DNA of 5,171 nucleotides from Cyclobacteriaceae bacterium. Lineage in GTDB: Bacteria; Bacteroidota; Bacteroidia; Cytophagales; Cyclobacteriaceae. Position 1 is the stretch's first letter. The number at the start of each line of letters is the position of its first letter. The position numbers and the translations under genes were made by a program. Of this stretch, positions 1-5,171 are shown one piece after another. Below the pieces are notes generated by a model. It did no database searches, had not been told where the DNA came from, and worked only from the letters and a program-made list of their open reading frames with translations. The stretch covers positions 1 to 5,171 of the forward strand of contig WGED01000722.1 of NCBI GenBank assembly GCA_015492915.1, in the 5' to 3' direction.

Positions 1-2
1 AT

Positions 3-179
3 ATTCAAGATACTTCATTAATGGCCGGCGCCGCATCGGGAAGTATTTTTTCTTTTTGTAAAATAAATCATGAATGTTCGGGCAATAAATTTATTTTTGT
101 AAACCCGAACTTCTCAATAGGATTTCGTGATGAGAACTTAAAATGCAAGAAAATCAGCACGTTTGTTGAGGAGGTATAA
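3..179 (+). CDS. Possible C-terminal end of an upstream gene, unknown product (partial)
   Basis: A frame open from the left edge runs 58 codons and ends at TAA 177-179. It has an in-frame ATG at 21, so it could also be a 52-residue free-standing protein. The translation ends in ...CKKISTFVEEV and contains three cysteines, at codons TGT 57-59, TGT 75-77 and TGC 144-146. I do not recognise a family. In favour of coding: an open run of this length is not expected often in such AT-rich sequence, codon first positions are purine-rich with G favoured there, and the two other + frames stop at 19-21 and 59-61. Against: it is short, AT-rich DNA naturally yields Lys/Asn/Phe/Ile-rich translations, and an inverted repeat lies inside it. 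If real, the gap to the TPR gene shrinks to about 200 bases and the GC-rich repeat sits just downstream of this gene. The sequence to the left of the window would settle it. Confidence 0.35.
   Translation: MQDTSLMAGAASGSIFSFCKINHECSGNKFIFVNPNFSIGFRDENLKCKKISTFVEEV
76..110. repeat. Inverted repeat with 7-bp perfect arms and AT-rich centre
   Basis: GTTCGGG at 76-82 is the exact reverse complement of CCCGAAC at 104-110. The 21-base spacer is almost pure A/T and itself contains the palindrome AATAAATTTATT (84-95). No T-tract follows the right arm, so it does not look like a standard intrinsic terminator. The spacer also holds TATTTTTG (92-99), a full match to the Bacteroidota -7 promoter consensus TAnnTTTG. 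It could be an operator or an RNA hairpin, but it may be a chance arrangement inside the end of an upstream coding region. The repeat itself is plain in the sequence; a function is not shown. Confidence 0.35.
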
Positions 180-205
180 CGAACATTTTATAGTGGCGAG
201 CCAAA

Positions 206-283
206 CCTGCCTGTGGCAGGCAACCGTGAACGAAGTGACTGATTTTGCCTGCCCGCCGCGAATGTTTGCGCTCAGCAGGCGGG
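206..283. repeat. GC-rich REP-like palindromic intergenic element with two hairpins
   Basis: Two hairpins lie 31 bases apart in an otherwise AT-rich gap. Hairpin 1 pairs CCTGCC (206-211) with GGCAGG (215-220) around a TGT loop. Hairpin 2 pairs CCCGCC (252-257) with GGCGGG (278-283), continues as GCG (258-260) with CGC (269-271), and leaves 272-277 as a bulge. The arms of the two hairpins are related (CCTGCC also begins the left side of hairpin 2 at 248-253, GCAGGC at 275-280), so alternative pairing between them is possible. By hand count 49 of 78 bases are G or C, clearly above the flanks. The segment between them (226-238) contains the GTGA word twice. Such a compact double-palindrome between genes is what REP/BIME-type elements look like, and similar CCTGCC/GGCAGG palindromes are frequent in Bacteroidota intergenic DNA. 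It could instead be an RNA structure in the 5' leader of the TPR gene. No T-run follows hairpin 2, so a terminator is less likely. Confidence 0.5.
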
Positions 284-383
284 AAGTAGTTTAAGCACGG
301 AATAGAAAGGTTATTGAGAATTTTGGGATATAACACAATTTTAGGAGAAATAACCAGTTCTCTATACAGTTGAATTGAAACCT

Positions 384-3300
384 ATGCGGATATTTTTTCT
401 TAGCCTGATCTTCATTCTCCTCTGCACAGCATTTTCTTCAGGTCAATCTTCCCTCAACTTTACTTCTAATGATGCGGCATATCGTGAAGGGCTTCAATTG
501 CTGAATGAGGGCAAATATCTTGCTTCCATGAGGTCGTTTGAGCAGTATCTGAAGGTGGGAGAAGATCCTCAAAAAATCGCCGATGCGGAATACTACATTG
601 CGTTCAGCGCATTGCAATTGAAAAATAATGACGGTGAAAGCCTGATCGAGACATTTATTGAAAAATATCCGACGCATTCGAAAGCAGGATTGGCATATTA
701 CGAGTTGGGCAACCTGAAATACAATGAAAAAAATTATAAGCTTGCCATAAAATATCTGAAGAAGGTGCACTATGAAGGCCTGAGCAAAGACCTGCAATAC
801 GATGCAAAATTCAAGCTCGGCTATTCCTATTTTACTCAAAAGCGTTTTGACAAAGCCTATCAGCTTTTCAATGAACTGAAGCGCGAACCCAATAAGTATC
901 AATATCCGTCGAGCTACTATGCCGGATATATCAATTTTGAAAAAGGAGAGTACGACCGCGCTTATTACGATTTTGAGCGCTCGGCTAAAAATACAGCCTA
1001 TGCGCCGGTGATCCCCTCGATGCTCGTAAAAGTGCTTTACAAACAAAAGCGTTATGACGAACTGATAAAATACGGTATGGAGGCTCTCGGCAAGCGGGAA
1101 GTGCGCGACAAGCAGGAAATCAACCTGTATCTCGGAGAGGCTTATTTCCAGAAAGGAGATATTGCTAATGCCGTGAGATATTATGAGGACTACCTGAAAG
1201 TTAAAAAAGGAAATGTGGACAGGAGCCTTCTTTTCAGGATCGCCTATGTAAAGATGAAAACCGGTGACAAACCAGGGGCAATTGATAGTTTCAAAAAAGT
1301 GGCGCTGAAAAATGATACACTCGGCTTTCTGTCATCTTATTATCTCGGGGTTTTATATACGCAAACCGGCAATAAAAATTTTGCCATTGCAGCTTTCAAG
1401 GTGTCCAAAGACAATCGCTATAATTCCGAAATGGAAGAGGACGCGCTTTTCCAGTATGCCAAGCTCAATCTGGATGCAGGCAATTTTGATGAGGCGATCA
1501 GGGCTATACAGGAGTATAAAACGAAATACCCCTCCAGCCTGCGAGTATCGAATATTGATGAAATTCTCACAGAAGCTTATCTTAATTCAAATGACTACGA
1601 CAAAGCACTGGAGCATATCGAAAGCCTGAGCAGGCGCACACCCCGCATCGACAGAGCCTATCAGCAGATAGCTTTTTTCAAAGGAGTTAAATTATTCAAC
1701 AACGGCAAATTCCGCGATGCCGTAGACATGTTTGACAGATCATTGCAATACCCGCTCAACAATGAATTTGTTATCAAGGCACATTTCTGGAAGGGGGAGG
1801 CCTATTCTGCAGGTGGTAAGTTTGAAGAGGCTGTCAATGCCTATGCGGCGGTATTTCGTGCCGATCCGCAGGGCAGATCGAAAGAATATCTTGAGGCCAG
1901 ATACGGGATCGGATATGCTTATTACAATCAGAAGAAGTATCCTGAAGCGCTCGAGCATTTCAAATATTATACCGCACATATGCAGGATAAAGGAGATGTG
2001 AAGTACAGGGACGCGATGGTGAGGTTGGGCGATTGCTTTTATGCTACGAAAAATTATCAGGAGGCCCTCAAAGTATTTGACAATGTCATCAACCGGTATC
2101 CTAAAACAGCGGATTATGCGTACCTGCGAAAGGGGATCATTTTCGGACTTCTGGGTAATATCGAATCGGCTAATAAGAATTTTGATGTTTTGCTGACTAA
2201 ATACCGCAGTTCGAGACATAATGCCAATGCACTCTATCAGAAAGCGAGGTTTAATTTTGAAAACGGCTCCTACACGTATGCCATCGATTTGTTTACGCAA
2301 CTGATCAATAAGTTTCCGGAGAGCGTCTATTTGCCGTATGCCTTGCAGAGCAGGGCCATCGCTGCCACGAACGTAGGGAAGTATCCGGTGGCCGAGCGGG
2401 ATTACAAGATGATTCTTGAGAAGTATCCCACCCATGAAATTGCCGAGAGCGCCTTGCTGGGCTTGCAGGAGGTACTGCAAAAAACAGGAAAATCCAATGA
2501 ATTTGAGACATATATGGCTATGTTTCGCAATGCCAACCCAAAGAGCAACCAACTGGAAAGCATCGAGTTTGAAGCCGCCAAATCAAAATATTTCAATCAG
2601 CAATATGATGGGGCCATCATGAGTTTTGAGCGATTTTTAAGCCAGTATCCCAACAGCGCCATGGCAGCGGAGGCGCGTTATCTGATCGCCGATTCGTGGT
2701 ACAGATTAAAGGACTATCCCAAAGCGTTGGAGAATTATTATTTAGTCGCTGATATCCCGGGCTTTGAGCGGCACAACAGGGTTATCCAGCGTATTGCGGA
2801 GCTTGAATATGCTCTTGGTCATCTTGATAAATCGACAGATTACTTTAGCAAGCTCGAGAAAATCGCTGCGACGAAAAAAGAGCAATTCTCTGCGTGGAAC
2901 GGTCTGATGAACATATATTTTGAATCCGGCCGGTATGACAAAGCGATAGAATATGCCAATCAGATCATTGAGAAGGGACAGGTGGCGCCCAACGCCAAGA
3001 ATGAGGCATTGCTCACGATCGGCAAGTCATATTTGCAGATTGGTGATAAGGGAAAAGCGAGAAAATATTTCGAGAAAACACTTGAAAGTGCAAGGGATGA
3101 GAATGGCGCCGAGGCGCTGTACCTGATTGCAAAAATGTTGTATGATGAAGGGAATTACAAGGAGTCTATCGACAAGCTGTTTTTGCTCAATAGCACATTT
3201 CCCGTGTATGAATACTGGCTTGGGAAATCATTCATTCTGATCGCTGATAATTACCTGGCGATGGGGGAGGATTTTCAGGCCAAGGCGACATTGGAATCAA

Positions 3301-3437
3301 TAGTCGAAAATTCTCCCGTTGAAGAAATTGTCGATGAAGCGAAAGTAAAGTTGCTTGCACTGGAAGAAAAAGCAAAAGAGCTTGAACATGCTGAACTCGA
3401 TACGCTTGAAGTAGAAGATACGACCGAAAACAGGTGA
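384..3437 (+). CDS. Secreted TPR-solenoid protein, 1017 aa, probably periplasmic
   Basis: The protein opens with a Sec signal peptide: MR, a hydrophobic core at about residues 3-17, then FSSG before Gln21, the likely mature N-terminus. Cys14 lies in the core preceded by Leu-Leu, which is not a lipobox, so a lipoprotein is unlikely. From about residue 30 to 980 it consists of about 26 consecutive TPR-like helix pairs (by eye), with the usual Gly/Ala and Tyr spacing and words such as YDKALEHIESL, YQEALKVFDNVINRYP and YDKAIEYANQIIEK. Several end in a YP or FP turn (Pro96, 383, 457, 573, 645, 682, 756, 940), the style of BamD/CpoB(YbgF)-type periplasmic TPRs. The end (980-1017) is a charged helix followed by an acidic tail. 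Cys551 is the only mature cysteine. TPR arrays bind proteins; there is no catalytic domain. I chose ATG 384 because it starts right at the signal peptide; an in-frame TTG at 375 would add three residues, and the frame is closed by TAA at 351-353. No Shine-Dalgarno site is suitably placed (AGGAGA at 343-348 is too far). The barrel gene starts 3 bases after the stop, so a shared envelope role is inferred. It is not recognisably SprE/PorW, and its partner and substrate are unknown. Confidence 0.93.
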   Translation: MRIFFLSLIFILLCTAFSSGQSSLNFTSNDAAYREGLQLLNEGKYLASMRSFEQYLKVGEDPQKIADAEYYIAFSALQLKNNDGESLIETFIEKYPTHSKAGLAYYELGNLKYNEKNYKLAIKYLKKVHYEGLSKDLQYDAKFKLGYSYFTQKRFDKAYQLFNELKREPNKYQYPSSYYAGYINFEKGEYDRAYYDFERSAKNTAYAPVIPSMLVKVLYKQKRYDELIKYGMEALGKREVRDKQEINLYLGEAYFQKGDIANAVRYYEDYLKVKKGNVDRSLLFRIAYVKMKTGDKPGAIDSFKKVALKNDTLGFLSSYYLGVLYTQTGNKNFAIAAFKVSKDNRYNSEMEEDALFQYAKLNLDAGNFDEAIRAIQEYKTKYPSSLRVSNIDEILTEAYLNSNDYDKALEHIESLSRRTPRIDRAYQQIAFFKGVKLFNNGKFRDAVDMFDRSLQYPLNNEFVIKAHFWKGEAYSAGGKFEEAVNAYAAVFRADPQGRSKEYLEARYGIGYAYYNQKKYPEALEHFKYYTAHMQDKGDVKYRDAMVRLGDCFYATKNYQEALKVFDNVINRYPKTADYAYLRKGIIFGLLGNIESANKNFDVLLTKYRSSRHNANALYQKARFNFENGSYTYAIDLFTQLINKFPESVYLPYALQSRAIAATNVGKYPVAERDYKMILEKYPTHEIAESALLGLQEVLQKTGKSNEFETYMAMFRNANPKSNQLESIEFEAAKSKYFNQQYDGAIMSFERFLSQYPNSAMAAEARYLIADSWYRLKDYPKALENYYLVADIPGFERHNRVIQRIAELEYALGHLDKSTDYFSKLEKIAATKKEQFSAWNGLMNIYFESGRYDKAIEYANQIIEKGQVAPNAKNEALLTIGKSYLQIGDKGKARKYFEKTLESARDENGAEALYLIAKMLYDEGNYKESIDKLFLLNSTFPVYEYWLGKSFILIADNYLAMGEDFQAKATLESIVENSPVEEIVDEAKVKLLALEEKAKELEHAELDTLEVEDTTENR

Positions 3438-3438
3438 T
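3432..3438 (+). promoter_or_regulatory. Shine-Dalgarno-like site overlapping the TPR stop codon
   Basis: AGGTGAT is complementary to the conserved 16S rRNA 3' end (GATCACCTCC region). It contains the TPR gene's TGA stop (3435-3437) and lies just before the barrel gene's ATG at 3441, with AGG ending 6 bases before the ATG. This supports the ATG at 3441 and suggests that ribosomes finishing the TPR gene re-initiate on the barrel gene. Bacteroidota usually rely little on such pairing, so the match may be partly fortuitous. Confidence 0.4.
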
Positions 3439-3440
3439 AT

Positions 3441-5111
3441 ATGAATGCCTATTTAAAAATATATTTAACACTCATAATTGCCCTGACTGGTTTTAGTTCT
3501 GCATTTGCGCAGGAAGAAAGGTCGGCGGAAGAAGGCGAGGTGATCGAGGGCGAGTTTGAAATAAACAAAGAGCTTGAAATCGTACTACCTTCCGCACAGC
3601 GGGTGTTTGAGAAAGTGCCGCCGTCGGAATTCGAAACCAAAGAAGTAGAGCCTCTTCAATACTCTTTTGGTGAATTCAGGCCTGAGCTTCCGGACATAAC
3701 CACAAGATTGCGGGTATTGAAACTTAAAACGGACAAAATCACCGTTAAGCCATCGAGCTATATCAAGCTGGGTTTTGGTAATTATCTGACTCCGCTGATT
3801 GATATAGGGATCAACAGCGGGCCGAACAAAACGGGGAACATCGGTGCGCGGTTATATTTTCTCGGTTCAAACAAGGGACCTGTTGACAAGCAAAATTCCG
3901 GTGACAGCCATACCGCTGTATCGCTTTACGGCAAGCATATCGGAGGTAAAGCGAGCATTAGCGGTGAATTGGGCTATCAGCGCGATGCGTACCATTTTTA
4001 TGGATACGATACGGGTATTAAGGTGGACAGGGATACCATCAAGCAGGCCTTCAATGACCTGAGTCTCGGCATTAATATAAAAAGTCATGATATCACCGCC
4101 CCAATCCGATATAGCATTTTTGCGAATGCTTACAGTGTCAGCGACAAGTATGATGCAAACGAGTTGGGATTCAGAACGGGCCTTGCGGGCAGTTATATTC
4201 TCAATGATGAGATGGGCGCCAACCTTGAGATCAGCTACCTGTTCAATAATTATAAAAATCCCAATAAAATCAACCGCTCGCTTTTCAGAATATATCCGTC
4301 CTTTACTTTTACACTTAGTGACTTTTCAGTTGTGGCGGGCTTTAAAGTGGCCACGTACAATGACACCCTGAACAACAAAAAGAATACGCGGGTATTTCCA
4401 TCGGTGAAGCTCGTCTATGACTTTAGCGATAATATTTCGGCCTACGGCATTCTCGACGGAGATGTGGAGGAAGTGACTTTCAGGGGCCTGATCAGGGAAA
4501 ACCCTTACCTCAATCAGAATGCTTCGGTAAATCACACCTTAAAAACCATTGATGTGAATGCAGGTGTGAAGGGGAGCCTGGCCCAGTATCTCGGTTTTGA
4601 TGCCGGTATTCAGTGGGTATTGTATAAAAACCTGTATTTCTATGTAAATGACACGGTCTCATTCAACAAATTCAATGTGGTTTATGATGAGGGTACGACC
4701 TCATTATTCAGGTTTTACGGCTCTTTGAGCTATACTAGAGGACAGCGATTCGGGGGCTCATTGTTGCTGCGATACAATGGCTATACCACGGGCAAAATCG
4801 ATAAGGCATGGCACAGGCCTAAGTTTGAAACGGATATCTCGTTCTGGTATAATTTCTATGACAAAGTGAAGCTTTATTCCGATTTCTTTGTGTTGTCGGG
4901 CATCACCGCAGTGGATTACCGGCCCGATATTCCGGTTGTTACCACATTAAGCGCAGTAGCGGATCTTAATCTCCGGGTGGAGTACGTTTTTTCCGACAAA
5001 TACAACATGTTTATCAGCGTCAATAATATATTCAGCAACAATTATCAGATATATAACCGGTACAGGGTGAGGGGGTTACTTGCCATGGTGGGTTTATCGG
5101 TGAGTTTCTGA
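3441..5111 (+). CDS. Outer-membrane beta-barrel protein, TonB-receptor-like but without plug domain, 556 aa
   Basis: A clear Sec signal peptide (residues 1-23, ending SSAFA) is followed by Gln24. There is no lipobox, and I see no cysteine in the protein. Residues 24-45 are strongly acidic (EERSAEEGEVIEGEFE), followed by a non-barrel segment of about residues 46-103 with the words LPSAQRVFEKVPP and YSFGEFRPELPD. From about residue 104 (KPSSYIKLGFGNY) to the end the sequence alternates hydrophobic and polar residues with Gly/Asn/Asp turns and many aromatics, as in transmembrane beta-strands. The last 44 residues (513-556, from VEYVFSDKYNMF through VNNIFSNNYQIY to GLSVSF) resemble the end of TonB-dependent receptors, and the final Phe fits the signal read by the BAM machinery. 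Length and content leave no room for the carboxypeptidase-like N-domain or the plug, and I see no TonB box, so active TonB-driven uptake is unlikely even though homologues are often labelled TonB-dependent receptor. It starts 3 bases after the TPR gene and is probably coupled to it. A role as the outer-membrane anchor or channel partner of the TPR protein is inference. Confidence 0.92.
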   Translation: MNAYLKIYLTLIIALTGFSSAFAQEERSAEEGEVIEGEFEINKELEIVLPSAQRVFEKVPPSEFETKEVEPLQYSFGEFRPELPDITTRLRVLKLKTDKITVKPSSYIKLGFGNYLTPLIDIGINSGPNKTGNIGARLYFLGSNKGPVDKQNSGDSHTAVSLYGKHIGGKASISGELGYQRDAYHFYGYDTGIKVDRDTIKQAFNDLSLGINIKSHDITAPIRYSIFANAYSVSDKYDANELGFRTGLAGSYILNDEMGANLEISYLFNNYKNPNKINRSLFRIYPSFTFTLSDFSVVAGFKVATYNDTLNNKKNTRVFPSVKLVYDFSDNISAYGILDGDVEEVTFRGLIRENPYLNQNASVNHTLKTIDVNAGVKGSLAQYLGFDAGIQWVLYKNLYFYVNDTVSFNKFNVVYDEGTTSLFRFYGSLSYTRGQRFGGSLLLRYNGYTTGKIDKAWHRPKFETDISFWYNFYDKVKLYSDFFVLSGITAVDYRPDIPVVTTLSAVADLNLRVEYVFSDKYNMFISVNNIFSNNYQIYNRYRVRGLLAMVGLSVSF

Positions 5112-5171
5112 TCCGGGCATTAAAAATATGGTAAAAATCCATGAGTTTCATTGAAAAATGTGCTTAAACTA

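Noticed and set aside
111..320. 9-bp inverted repeat TTCTCAATA (111-119) / TATTGAGAA (312-320) around the GC-rich block, possible ends of an inserted element
   Set aside because: A 9-bp match somewhere in a gap of this size is not far from chance expectation, it does not extend with neighbouring bases, and I see no target-site duplication or transposase.
318..325. GAATTTTG as a -7 promoter element close to the TPR gene
   Set aside because: It misses the first T of TAnnTTTG and has no TTG about 19-21 bases upstream. TGATTTTG at 240-247 likewise misses one key base and lies inside the repeat element. A promoter may exist here but I cannot identify it.
154..336. 60-residue open frame on the - strand across the palindromic repeat
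   Set aside because: Most of it is translation of the GC-rich repeat block, rich in Arg, His, Pro and Cys, with no start-site support. Such frames are a common artefact of palindromic repeats.
375..383. TTG at 375 as the start of the TPR gene
   Set aside because: The ATG at 384 gives a textbook signal peptide beginning MR, and nothing favours the rarer TTG start. The three extra residues add nothing.
1740..2552. Long (270-codon) open frame on the - strand inside the TPR gene
   Set aside because: It lies in the same triplet register as the TPR gene, so it stays open simply because sense TTA, CTA and TCA codons are scarce there. The translation is Ile/Arg/His/Cys-rich with no recognisable pattern. 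The similar frame at 438-1046 is explained the same way.
5112..5171. Terminator or start of a next gene after the barrel
   Set aside because: No GC hairpin with a T-run is present. ATG at 5129-5131 and 5142-5144 run into stops within nine codons, and ATG 5158 has only four codons before the window ends, so neither a terminator nor a gene can be supported.

Overview
The window looks like a core, non-mobile stretch of a Bacteroidota chromosome, most likely from a Cytophagales-type lineage. The reasons are: an exported, very long TPR protein followed directly by an outer-membrane barrel whose C-terminus resembles TonB-dependent receptors but which has no plug domain; mature N-termini that begin with Gln after the signal peptide; no usable Shine-Dalgarno site before the first long gene; and a GC-rich palindromic intergenic repeat of the kind common in these genomes. 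The lineage call is inferred from protein style, not from a marker gene.

Layout. Bases 1-179 are AT-rich and hold one open frame on the + strand that enters from the left edge and stops at 177-179. It may be the last 58 codons of an upstream gene, but the evidence is only moderate. Bases 180-383 form an intergenic gap dominated by a GC-rich structured block at 206-283 with two hairpins, which I read as a REP-like palindromic repeat. From 384 to 3437 runs a 1017-residue secreted protein built almost entirely of about 26 TPR-like helical pairs. Three bases later, 3441-5111 encodes a 556-residue outer-membrane beta-barrel protein. The last 60 bases (5112-5171) contain no gene or terminator that I can support.

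How the genes may work together. The tight spacing and the ribosome-binding site overlapping the TPR gene's stop codon argue that the two genes are co-transcribed and translationally coupled. Both products carry Sec signal peptides: one should be a periplasmic (or outer-membrane-attached) protein-binding solenoid, the other an outer-membrane barrel. A joint role in the cell envelope (assembly, secretion or scaffolding) is a reasonable inference, but the sequence does not reveal a substrate. I see no CRISPR array, transposase, tRNA, rRNA or recognisable defence genes. The most interesting items are the uncharacterised TPR/barrel pair and the palindromic repeat upstream of it.
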